DNA of 15,764 nt from Candidatus Cloacimonadota bacterium (GTDB lineage: Bacteria > Cloacimonadota > Cloacimonadia > Cloacimonadales > Cloacimonadaceae): the NCBI GenBank assembly GCA_023230245.1, contig JALNXT010000005.1, positions 1 through 15,764 of the forward strand. Direction: 5' to 3'. The translations under genes were made by a program, and so were the position numbers. This document shows positions 7,651 through 14,575 of the stretch, in pieces (the first letter of the stretch is position 1; each line of letters opens with the position of its first letter). The notes beneath the pieces are model-generated. The model saw nothing but the letters and a program-made list of their open reading frames with translations. It was not told the origin of the DNA and did not search any database.

Positions 7651-7831
7651 GCGAAATCTGTTTCCACTATCGAAAAGGAAAGCTTCTAACCTCATGCCGG
7701 TGCTTATATCATAATAATGACCCATTTTAACACCCCGCATTATTTAATAAGTAATGAGCAAGTGCAAAAAAGCCTTGACTGGATACGCTAAACAGTTGCC
7801 AATGCACTGCAAAGAGAAAGGGGTTTAACTC

Positions 7832-8809
7832 ATGACTTCACACTATGGTGAAACTAAAGTAAGCACGCTGATGCGCAAAGACTTCCTCATCCTGGAGCGG
7901 AGCTGGACGATCGCCCAAGCACTGGACTATATCCGCAACAACACAAACGAGCCTAGAATCCTGTATTTCTACCTGAGGGATGAAGAACAACGGCTTTGCG
8001 GAGTGGTCTCCACCAGATTACTATTGACCGCCGATTTGGACGTCCTGCTGATGGATGTTGCCAGCCACAGGGTAAAATCCGTTCCTGCCAACGCTGAAGT
8101 CATGGACGTACTAACAGACTTTGTGATCCATAAATACCTTGCACTGCCGGTAGTAGATGAAGAGAAGCGGATGATCGGCATCATCGATGTAAGTGTGTTC
8201 ACGGAAAACATCTCCGACATCCTAGAGCGCGAGAAAGCAGATGAAGTGTTTGAAACCATCGGCTTTCGTCTGTCTCAGATCAAGGGTGCATCACCTTTTA
8301 AAGCTTTTCGCTACAGATTCCCCTGGCTGATAGCTTCTATTGCGGGAGGGCTTAGCTGTGCCGTAATGACAGCCCGCTATGAGATTGTGCTTGCCCAGGC
8401 TTTGATTCTTTCCTTCTTTCTCACCTTGGTGCTGGGTTTGGGGGAGAGCGTAAGCATGCAATCCATGACCGTAACCATCCAAGCTTTACGCAGCAAGCCG
8501 CCTTCGTTGAAATGGTTTGCAAAGGAGCTGCTCCGAGAGCTTGGCACTGCTATCCTGCTTGGTTTAGCTTGTGGCTTGGTGGTGGCAAGCACGGTGATAT
8601 TATGGAAGCATGACTTTGCCGCAGCTCTCGTGATAGGGGGATCGCTGGTTCTCAGCCTCAGCGCAGCGTGTCTAATTGGGCTAAGTATCCCCACACTGTT
8701 GCACGCCCTAAAGCTGGATCCCAAGATTGCCTCAGGACCGCTTGCGCTTACTATCAGCGATCTATTTACCATCGCGATCTATTTTAGTCTGGCGGGAGCG
8801 GTGTTGTAA
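7832..8809 (+). CDS. Short MgtE-type divalent cation transporter (CBS pair plus membrane domain)
   Basis: This 325-residue protein has two CBS domains at about 8-128 (VSTLMRKDFLILERSWTIAQ and later VKSVPANAEVMDVLTDFVIH), a linker helix at about 130-160, and a membrane domain at about 161-325 with five likely helices (163-184, 186-204, 235-258, 261-287, 303-324). The MgtE membrane-domain pattern is present: LGLGESVSMQSM at 201-212 corresponds to the family's GMGGN.G.Q loop, and LDPKIASGPLALTISD at 295-310 matches the conserved DP..ASGP..TT..D block, with Asp310 at the position of the ion-selectivity aspartate. The family imports Mg2+ (some members other cations) and closes when Mg2+ binds the cytosolic domains. 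The usual N-terminal MgtE_N domain, about 130 residues, is missing, so this is about 120 residues shorter than classical MgtE. The start is supported by GAAAGGGG 9 nt upstream. Confidence 0.82.
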   Translation: MTSHYGETKVSTLMRKDFLILERSWTIAQALDYIRNNTNEPRILYFYLRDEEQRLCGVVSTRLLLTADLDVLLMDVASHRVKSVPANAEVMDVLTDFVIHKYLALPVVDEEKRMIGIIDVSVFTENISDILEREKADEVFETIGFRLSQIKGASPFKAFRYRFPWLIASIAGGLSCAVMTARYEIVLAQALILSFFLTLVLGLGESVSMQSMTVTIQALRSKPPSLKWFAKELLRELGTAILLGLACGLVVASTVILWKHDFAAALVIGGSLVLSLSAACLIGLSIPTLLHALKLDPKIASGPLALTISDLFTIAIYFSLAGAVL

Positions 8810-9136
8810 GGCTCTGCCCTAAGTGCCTGTGTAGTTGACGCCGAGACAAGGATAGTGGATCATAGAAAGGGAATTAACAAAGAGTAAAAGAGGAAAAGAG
8901 TGAAAGAGGGAAAGAGGGAAAGAGAGACGGACATAAGATTGATATTAAACTCTTGTGCTCTATTCCTGTAGGTATAATCATGCTGGCACACTCATTCCTT
9001 TCAGATGCATCGCGTTATCCATTTTTCTCACATTCTTTTTTCTTTTCTCTCTTTTTCCTCTTTCACTCTTTTACTCTTTGTTGAAAAACGTTAATTCCTC
9101 CGCAACTATCAAATCAGCGTAGCCTAACCCGTTAAC
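8810..9136. other. Gene-free convergent region dominated by an inverted repeat pair
   Basis: This 327-nt gap lies between the transporter and the minus-strand gene ending at 9137. I see no ORF or intrinsic terminator with a T-run. Its content is the inverted polypurine pair (8873-8930 and 9030-9087) and about 100 nt of AT-rich core between them. Confidence 0.6.
8873..9087. repeat. Inverted pair of polypurine repeats (copies 2 and 3) around a 99-nt core
   Basis: The left arm 8873-8930 reads TTAACAAAGAGTAAAAGAG and then AAAGAG/GAAAGAGG units. The right arm 9030-9087 is the same family on the minus strand (CAACAAAGAGTAAAAGAG). The arms share an exact 17-nt AACAAAGAGTAAAAGAG core and diverge beyond it. 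Together they could form one long imperfect hairpin at the 3' ends of two convergent genes. There is no transposase; a MITE-like origin is possible but unproven. Confidence 0.6.
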
Positions 9137-10432
9137 CTACTTCATCAGTAGCAGTTTAGCGGAGCCGGTAAAACTCCCGCTGCTTAAGCGAACAAAATAC
9201 ACGCCGGAAGCCATGGTGCTGGATTCTGCCGCGAGCACATGCTGATGCAAGCCAGAACTTTGGTATTCGTTTACCAGGGTGCTTACTTTCTGTCCTTTGA
9301 TATTGAATAGCTCCACAACTGTATTAGCCGGAGCAGGCAGCGTGTAGCTGATTGTGGTGGAAGGATTAAAGGGGTTGGGGTAGCTTTTTATACTGATCGT
9401 ATGGGGCGGTTGCACCGGATCATCTGCTGCTGAAAAGGTTTCCCATGTTTGGCTTAAGTGGCTTTCAATGCCGCCGCCTGCATCATATATGAGGGTATTA
9501 TGCTTTAACAACAGATTTGCTTCATTATAGACAAGTTTTTCGTATCCCACGCTTGAATCTCGCGGATAGGTTTGGCTGATGTCCACAGTAAGGTTATTAT
9601 TTGTATAGCTAAACACGGAAGTACGGAACAAATCAACGCTATCAACATTATAGCCGTAATATACTTCCTCGGCAGGCATTAAGGCTCCGTTGGACATGGC
9701 ATAAGAGGTGTAAATGCTATGCCCCAGATTCCAATTAAGTGAATCAGAAGAAGTAATATAGGTTTCTTCAGACTGCTTTCCTGCGCTATTGTATGAGTAT
9801 TGGTATTGCACATATTTCATATCATTAGGATAATTACCCGGATAATAGTATGAATTCTGTGCCAGTAAGCCAGAGGATTCATATTCCCAATTTGCTCTCC
9901 AGACGAGATTCGCAACTGGCGGCACACTGCTGGAAAAGGAATAGCTGTAGCCGCTTATCTTTCTGCCTGCATCGTCATAGTAATATTCCCGCAGGGAAGT
10001 AAGCTCAGCATCGGGGCTTTGGGTGGCATAACTTGCTTCGTAGAAAAGCAAATCATCGTGGGTATAGCGCTGAACAAGCTTTCTGCCGGGTTGCAATAAT
10101 CTGTCGAAATATAAGGTTTCCACCTGATGATATTCCGGAGTGTCGGAATATACATAGCACTCGGTGGAGACGCTCAAGCCCTGGCTGTTGTAATTGGTTC
10201 TCAAGCTATCCAGACGCATGGGATTGGAAGCGTTATAATAGAAGAATCTGATTTCAGAGGTATCGCCTTGGTTTTCGCCCCACCAGGAAGTACCTTTGGC
10301 ATAGCTGCTAATCCGCCAATTCGGGTTCTTTGCGGCGGTTGCTGCATCTGAAAATACATTAGTTCCCACTTGCGCTGATACCATCGAGATAATGAATCCC
10401 AAAAGGCACAAAGTAACATAAACTTTTTTCAT
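9137..10432 (-). CDS. Secreted YD-repeat-like protein with C-terminal sorting domain
   Basis: From ATG at 10432 the product has 431 residues. The start is well fixed by a perfect AAGGAGG 6 nt upstream and by the signal peptide that follows at once (MKKVYVTLCLLGFIISMVSA, 1-20). The frame is open for 26 more codons upstream, but those lack a signal or ribosome site. Residues 60-340 are rich in Tyr and Ser, with YD/RHS-like strands such as REYYYDDAGRKISGYSYSF (148-166), WEYESSGLLAQNSYYY (182-197), YQYSYNSAGKQSEETY (210-225) and LVYNEANLLLKHNTLIYD (300-317). Residues 347-431 form a sorting/FlgD-Ig-like domain (SYPNPFNPSTTISYTLP at 350-366, ELFNIKGQKV, ASGVYFVRL, ending KLLLMK), which is known to direct secretion or surface attachment in this group. 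The specific role is unknown. A weak promoter (TTGGAA 10481-10476, TATAAA 10460-10455) lies upstream. Confidence 0.82.
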   Translation of the reverse strand: MKKVYVTLCLLGFIISMVSAQVGTNVFSDAATAAKNPNWRISSYAKGTSWWGENQGDTSEIRFFYYNASNPMRLDSLRTNYNSQGLSVSTECYVYSDTPEYHQVETLYFDRLLQPGRKLVQRYTHDDLLFYEASYATQSPDAELTSLREYYYDDAGRKISGYSYSFSSSVPPVANLVWRANWEYESSGLLAQNSYYYPGNYPNDMKYVQYQYSYNSAGKQSEETYITSSDSLNWNLGHSIYTSYAMSNGALMPAEEVYYGYNVDSVDLFRTSVFSYTNNNLTVDISQTYPRDSSVGYEKLVYNEANLLLKHNTLIYDAGGGIESHLSQTWETFSAADDPVQPPHTISIKSYPNPFNPSTTISYTLPAPANTVVELFNIKGQKVSTLVNEYQSSGLHQHVLAAESSTMASGVYFVRLSSGSFTGSAKLLLMK

Positions 10433-10520
10433 TATAGCCTCCTTATTAAGGTAATTTATATTTATGCAATATCTATTCCAATGTATGGTGTTATTGTTAG
10501 CTACTGCCATTTATAAATCT

Positions 10521-10555
10521 AAAAAAGGCTAAAGACTCTCTTAGCATCAGCCTTT
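10521..10555 (-). terminator. Intrinsic terminator after the candidate structured RNA
   Basis: On the minus strand AAAGGCT (10555-10549) can pair with AGCCTTT (10530-10524); alternatively GCTAAGA pairs with TCTTTAGC around a GAG loop, with one bulged T. The stem is followed by a run of six T (10526-10521 on the minus strand). It lies between the M16 gene's own terminator and the YD-like gene, so it would end a transcript that begins in 10556-10743. Confidence 0.55.
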
Positions 10556-10663
10556 CTTGCTTATCCGAAAGGGGGTTGATCGGGATCTGATCGGGATCTC
10601 ATCGGGGTACAGCCCGATCAACACCGCTTCAGATGGGCTTTGGAGCGGCTTTGGATAAGCAAG
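10521..10663 (-). ncRNA. Candidate structured RNA: three-way junction followed by a terminator
   Basis: Three nested stems can be drawn. The closing stem pairs 10556-10571 with 10649-10663 (CTTGCTTATCC with GGATAAGCAAG, then a bulged G and AAAG with CTTT; 15 bp). Inside it, GTTGATCGGG (10575-10584) pairs with CCCGATCAAC (10613-10622), and CCGCT (10624-10628) pairs with AGCGG (10644-10648). The third stem abuts the closing stem with no spacer. Within the middle loop the 11-mer TGATCGGGATC occurs twice in tandem (10577-10587, 10588-10598) followed by TCATCGGGG, so CCCGATCA has alternative partners. On the minus strand the domain runs directly into an intrinsic terminator (10555-10521). The start codon of the YD-like gene is 88 nt further on. 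Either a leader regulator or a free small RNA fits. The strand is inferred from the terminator. I recognise no known riboswitch class. Confidence 0.45.
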
Positions 10664-10670
10664 GGATATA

Positions 10671-10702
10671 GTGCTGGCGTGTTGGTGTGTTGGCGTGCTG
10701 GG
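10671..10702. repeat. 8-bp tandem repeat, four units (GTGYTGGN)
   Basis: The units are GTGCTGGC, GTGTTGGT, GTGTTGGC and GTGCTGGG in direct succession. Variation is limited to positions 4 and 8. The tract is G/T-rich on the plus strand and lies between the candidate structured RNA and the 27-nt hairpin. Confidence 0.7.
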
Positions 10703-10704
10703 AT

Positions 10705-10731
10705 GTAGAGCAGGATTCTGATCCTGCTGAA
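10705..10731. repeat. 27-nt hairpin element, variant form
   Basis: The element is GTAGAGCAG, then GATTCTGATC, then CTGCTGAA. AGCAGGAT (10709-10716) pairs with ATCCTGCT (10721-10728) around TCTG. The same 9-nt start and 8-nt end frame two identical copies at 15574-15600 and 15730-15756, where the middle is CTTTCTAAAG. The two outer pairs of the middle have changed on both sides (C-G to G-C, T-A to A-T), which keeps the stem. Confidence 0.65.
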
Positions 10732-10743
10732 GCATAAACCAAA

Positions 10744-10775
10744 AGAAGACTGGCAAACTAAATTACCAGTCTTCT
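10744..10775 (-). terminator. Intrinsic terminator of the lipoprotein-M16 protease operon
   Basis: AGAAGACTGG (10744-10753) and CCAGTCTTCT (10766-10775) form a perfect 10-bp stem with a 12-nt loop, 29 nt after the M16 stop codon. On the minus strand the stem is followed by TTTTGG, counting the T that ends the stem: a short T-run, acceptable for an intrinsic terminator. There is no other gene end it could serve. Confidence 0.75.
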
Positions 10776-10804
10776 ATCCCTAAGCGGGTTAATATGTTAT
10801 GGTA

Positions 10805-13618
10805 TTATTCTTGGGTTGCTGCGGGCAGCATGATAACTTTCAGCAGGTCTTTATCGAAGCTGAGGTATTGTTTAGCTGCTTTCGTAATAATCTTTTTGTT
10901 CATTTTAGCATAGAGCGCGGGGTAATCCAGGAAAACATCTATCGGCTGTCCCACCCAGTTATTACGTTCCATGCTTGCCATCCAATAGCCGTTGTTCTTG
11001 ATGTTTTCTTCGTAGCGTTTTGACATCGTAGTTTTTGCTGCTTCCACGTATTTAGCATCAAAAAGCCCAGCTTTCAGGCTATCCAGAGTGGCAAAGGTGG
11101 CGTTATTGAGCATATCGACATTTGCGGGATCGCAACTCATCCAGGTTTGCACGGTATAGAAAGGCTTGGGATAGCGTTCCATAGTGCTCCAGTTCTGGAT
11201 GGCATACACTCCGCCAAGCTCTTCACGCACATTTTCCCGTAGCTTTTCGAAGGCAATCATCATCAGGGTATTCATGGCGATATTGTTGGTTGCGGTGAAT
11301 TTGTATTTGCCTTTGGTAACATTGGAGGCGTAGCTAAGATCACTTTCGCCCTTATGGAAGCGAACTTCTTTCTTGCCACTGAAAGGCTTAATGCCCACGT
11401 CGCGGATCTTATCTTTGCGTTTCATGGTGGGCAGATTAGCCAGATAGGTGCTGCAATAAGTGCGTAATAGTTCTTCGTCGAAAGCACCTACGATGTAGAA
11501 GCTGAAATCGGAGAAATCGCCAAAGCGGTCTTTATAAACGCGTTCCAATTGGGGCAAGGTAAGCTTATCCAAATCAGCGGGACGGATGCTATGTTTGTAG
11601 GGATGGTTGTTGTAGATCAGAGTTTGCAGGGTATCAAAAAAGGCATTCTCTGGGCTTAGTAGTGAGTTTTGCAGGAAGGAACGAATCTGCGCAACTGAGG
11701 ATGAGAAAGTATCATCGTTAAAGCGCGGCTTGGTCGCCTTTTGATATAATAGCTGAAACATCAGCTCCAAATCCTGAGGTGAGCAAGAGCCGGAGAAGCC
11801 TTCGCTGTAAGTATCCATTTCTGGAGATGCATCAGCAACTTTGCCGGCAAGAGCTTTTTGTAAAGCTGCACCGTCGAAATTGCCAAAGCCCGCATTGCTG
11901 CTGTAATGGGAAAGGATATCGGCAATACCGGTATCTGCAATGCTCAAAGAGGCAGATCCACCAGGGCTTTGTGCCGATAACAGCACTTCATCGGCTTTGA
12001 AATCCGTCTTTTTGCTATATACGGTTACGCCGTTGGAAAGCACCCATTTCTTGATTCCCGATTTGGAGAATACGGTGGATTTGGTAATTTTACCAGGGCT
12101 GGGGGTTTTCTCCATGATGGGTTCGTTAACAAAGGTATCCACCCAATCTTCAAGCTCGGTGCCCTTAATCTCGTTAAACAACGCCAAAAGCTTTGCTTCG
12201 TTAGGATATACGGCACCTTCTTTGGCTGTTCCGGTAATGGCGAGGGTAAGGTTTTCGGTGCTGATCAGGTCGTCCACAATATCGTTCACTTCATCAAGGC
12301 CGATCTCGTTGATAATGTTGCTTACCAAATCTAGCTTTTGCTCGGCACTAAGGATGTTATCTCCGTTGATAATAGGGGATAATAGTTCCCAGATAGCTTC
12401 ATCTGATTCACGGGTAGCTTTCTCGGTAACTGCCTTTTCTGCACTGCGCACCAAATCGAGCTTAGCCCTGTCGAATTCACCCGCTTGGAAGCCATGCTGC
12501 CGGATGCGAACAGCTTCGATGAGCATCGTGCGCATGGCATCTTCGCTGCGTCCTTCTGTGCTAATGGACATCAGCATGGAAGCCGAGAAGTTTTTCAGCC
12601 AGGAAAACATGTAGCCATAGGCAAAAGAGAAGGGCGGGTTGGGTTGCATGGCTATTTCTTGCATGCGGTTGTTGAACATGGTGTAAAAGAGGTTTCTCTT
12701 CAAGTCGTTGTAATAAGAGCCAAGATTTACCAAGGGTTCGCTTTCTTGCTTCCATGTAGCTTGCACGGAGGTGAAAGGCAATTCTTTATCTAATACCACA
12801 ATGGCTCTCGGTTCGGCGTTGTCTGGGATCAGATAGTTTTCTTTGACGCGGGGGTTTTCACGCGCGGGGATTACTCCAAAATACTCGCTGATCATCGCTT
12901 GTAAAGTTTCGGGAGGGTAATCGCCAATGATAATCACATCTTGCAAATCGGGGCGATACCAGTCTTTATAGAAACGGTTTAGGCTTGCATGCTTGAAGGT
13001 GCGGATGTTCTCGATAGTGCCGATAGGGTTGCGCAAGACATAGCGTGAGCCGGCAAAACGGACGTCACTCACCTTGTCCTGAACCCGTCTCTGTGCCTCT
13101 TGACCCATGCGCCATTCTTCCTGAATGATGCCGCGTTCACGTTCTATCTCGGTAGGCTCCAAGCTAAGCTGCCAGGCGATATCCGATAGGATGGATAAGC
13201 CTTTGCGCAGTTTGGCTTCGTCATTGGTGGGGAGCTTGAACTGATAGACGGTATAATCATAGCTGGTTCCGCCATTTAAGCCGTTGTGAAAGCCCATACC
13301 AATAGAGGTTAGGTATTCCACCATTTCGGTGCGGGCAAAGTTCTTGCTGCCGTTAAACGCCATGTGTTCCACAAAGTGCGCCAGACCAAGCTGGTCGTCA
13401 TCTTCATTAATACTGCCGGCGTGTACCAACAAGCGCAGTTCGATTATCTTTTCGGGCTTGGCATTGGGAAGGATGTGGTAAGTAAGCCCATTGGCAAGCT
13501 TACCGGTTAACAAATCCGGATCGGTAGGTAAAGGCATGGGTACGTATTGGGGGGGTATGATAGCGCCAAGTGTGATGGCGCATAGAAGCATAATTATGCT
13601 AAGCCATGTCCCTTTCAT
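10805..13618 (-). CDS. Two-domain-pair M16 zinc protease (PqqL-like), exported
   Basis: The 937-residue product starts with a signal peptide (about 1-19, MKGTWLSIIMLLCAITLGA). The inverted zinc motif HxxEH is intact as HFVEH (81-85, in GLAHFVEHMAFNGSKNF), and the third ligand lies in ERGIIQEEW (161-169; Glu167 or Glu168). Residues 35-250 are the catalytic M16 domain, about 255-500 the first inactive M16_C domain, and about 520-930 the second, non-catalytic pair (starting KKWVLSNGVTVYSKK). Size and layout match E. coli PqqL (931 residues), a periplasmic protease. A role in peptide or protein breakdown in the periplasm is likely; no PQQ biosynthesis gene is near, so I give no symbol. The start is secure: AAGGAG stands 6 nt before the ATG, and the ATG overlaps the upstream gene's TAA by one base (TAATG), so translation is probably coupled. 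An intrinsic terminator follows. Confidence 0.93.
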   Translation of the reverse strand: MKGTWLSIIMLLCAITLGAIIPPQYVPMPLPTDPDLLTGKLANGLTYHILPNAKPEKIIELRLLVHAGSINEDDDQLGLAHFVEHMAFNGSKNFARTEMVEYLTSIGMGFHNGLNGGTSYDYTVYQFKLPTNDEAKLRKGLSILSDIAWQLSLEPTEIERERGIIQEEWRMGQEAQRRVQDKVSDVRFAGSRYVLRNPIGTIENIRTFKHASLNRFYKDWYRPDLQDVIIIGDYPPETLQAMISEYFGVIPARENPRVKENYLIPDNAEPRAIVVLDKELPFTSVQATWKQESEPLVNLGSYYNDLKRNLFYTMFNNRMQEIAMQPNPPFSFAYGYMFSWLKNFSASMLMSISTEGRSEDAMRTMLIEAVRIRQHGFQAGEFDRAKLDLVRSAEKAVTEKATRESDEAIWELLSPIINGDNILSAEQKLDLVSNIINEIGLDEVNDIVDDLISTENLTLAITGTAKEGAVYPNEAKLLALFNEIKGTELEDWVDTFVNEPIMEKTPSPGKITKSTVFSKSGIKKWVLSNGVTVYSKKTDFKADEVLLSAQSPGGSASLSIADTGIADILSHYSSNAGFGNFDGAALQKALAGKVADASPEMDTYSEGFSGSCSPQDLELMFQLLYQKATKPRFNDDTFSSSVAQIRSFLQNSLLSPENAFFDTLQTLIYNNHPYKHSIRPADLDKLTLPQLERVYKDRFGDFSDFSFYIVGAFDEELLRTYCSTYLANLPTMKRKDKIRDVGIKPFSGKKEVRFHKGESDLSYASNVTKGKYKFTATNNIAMNTLMMIAFEKLRENVREELGGVYAIQNWSTMERYPKPFYTVQTWMSCDPANVDMLNNATFATLDSLKAGLFDAKYVEAAKTTMSKRYEENIKNNGYWMASMERNNWVGQPIDVFLDYPALYAKMNKKIITKAAKQYLSFDKDLLKVIMLPAATQE

Positions 13619-14268
13619 TAGTTCTCCTTAAGTGAGATATTTATTTTAGGCTCGATAGTAAAATCAATGGTATATTGCTCATCTTTGTGTAACATGATGG
13701 TGGCAGAATTACCATAGAAGTAGGGGTGTCCATCCTCTGTAGTTATGGTAACTTCGTAAGAAAAGGGTTCATTTGAGGTGATGTAATCCACCCGCATGTA
13801 TTTGCTTTCCCCCGGCATGATATCGAATAAAGAGGTATAGGGAAGAACTAAAAACCCATCGTTCTTGAAGATTCTAGCTTCCGTGATCTTTTGGGGGCTG
13901 TTGTTTACTATTTTGATAGAGGCACGGTTGGGGTTTAGGTAGGCATGCAAATCCTCTCCAGCTTTCACAGTGATGCTGGTGTTATCTGTCCAAAGGTTAA
14001 AGTCTTTATCCTCCAGGCTAAATGTCTCGCCTTTCATAACTACAGGAACGGTATTTGTGACTTCACCGGTAAATAAGCTTTGAGTATCAGTATCCACGTC
14101 TATACTTACAACCCCGTGAGCGGGTATTGTAACTTCAGAGCCTGAATCCACCGATACGTAAGCCGGATAGGAACAGTTGTTATGAACTATAAATTTGGCT
14201 CCTGATTCGCAAGCCGAAAGCAACAGAAGAACTGCTGCCAAAAGAAAATAGCTCCAAATAGTCTTCAT
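13618..14268 (-). CDS. Lipoprotein with two related beta-domains, in operon with M16 protease
   Basis: From ATG at 14268 the product has 216 residues. The start is set by GGAGG 7 nt upstream and by a clear lipoprotein signal (MKTIWSYFLLAAVLLLLSAC, lipobox LSAC, Cys20). The longer frame to 14349 lacks both. After the lipid anchor there seem to be two related beta-rich halves: about 25-112 (KFIVHNNCSYPAYVSV, then VTIPAHGVVSIDVD) and about 117-208 (IKIVNNSPQKITEARIF, then IMPGESKYMRVD). Each begins with an IV.NN segment and later has an I.PG/IPA turn, which suggests an internal duplication. I do not recognise the family. The one-base overlap with the protease gene suggests that the two act together at the envelope, perhaps as partner or inhibitor, but that is inference. 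A TTGACA (14319-14314) lies 45 nt before the ATG. Confidence 0.78.
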   Translation of the reverse strand: MKTIWSYFLLAAVLLLLSACESGAKFIVHNNCSYPAYVSVDSGSEVTIPAHGVVSIDVDTDTQSLFTGEVTNTVPVVMKGETFSLEDKDFNLWTDNTSITVKAGEDLHAYLNPNRASIKIVNNSPQKITEARIFKNDGFLVLPYTSLFDIMPGESKYMRVDYITSNEPFSYEVTITTEDGHPYFYGNSATIMLHKDEQYTIDFTIEPKINISLKEN

Positions 14269-14343
14269 AATAGTACCTCCTACTACTTGCCAGGTTCTTT
14301 GTATTACCACAAATGTCAAGCAGAATGTTTCCCCAAAATTAAC

Positions 14344-14575
14344 AGTCACACGGATTACACGAATTTATACGGATTAGTTCGGACAAATCTGATCCAATCC
14401 TATATATGCACACACCGCTTTAACCTCTTTTCTCTCTTACTCTTTGACTCTTTTGCTCTTTGTTAAATAATCATAGATTGCATAGCAACAGCAGCTTGTG
14501 TTCTTTGATCTTTTACTCTTTGTTAAATAAACCCGTTAATCCCACATTAGCAGCGTCCAACGCCACATGCTGAGT
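14344..14575. repeat. Intergenic stretch with a CACGGATTACACGAATTT-type repeat and polypurine copies 4 and 5
   Basis: CACACGGATTACACGAATTT and then ATACGGATTA (from 14347) resemble a dispersed intergenic motif common in many bacteria. Two polypurine repeat copies follow on the minus strand (14425-14467 and 14500-14528). Their ends are spaced by exactly 60 bp: 14451-14470 and 14511-14530 match at 19 of 20 bases (TTTT[GA]CTCTTTGTTAAATAA). I see no gene here and no convincing terminator for the ABC ATPase that ends at 14576. Confidence 0.5.

Noticed and set aside
8377..8772. 131-codon minus-strand frame inside the MgtE-like gene
   Set aside because: It overlaps the conserved membrane domain coding region antisense and shows no recognisable protein pattern.
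8873..9087. Insertion sequence
   Set aside because: Inverted ends are present, but the 99-nt core is far too short for a transposase and no target duplication is visible.
10433..10510. N-terminal extension of the YD-like protein
   Set aside because: The signal peptide begins at 10432 directly after a perfect AAGGAGG; the upstream codons overlap that site.
11940..12614. 224-codon open frame on the plus strand inside the M16 protease
   Set aside because: Antisense shadow: Ser/Leu-rich composition without domains, and the minus strand there is clearly protease.
14269..14349. N-terminal extension of the lipoprotein
   Set aside because: GGAGG and the lipoprotein signal place the start at 14268; 27 extra residues would block a normal signal.
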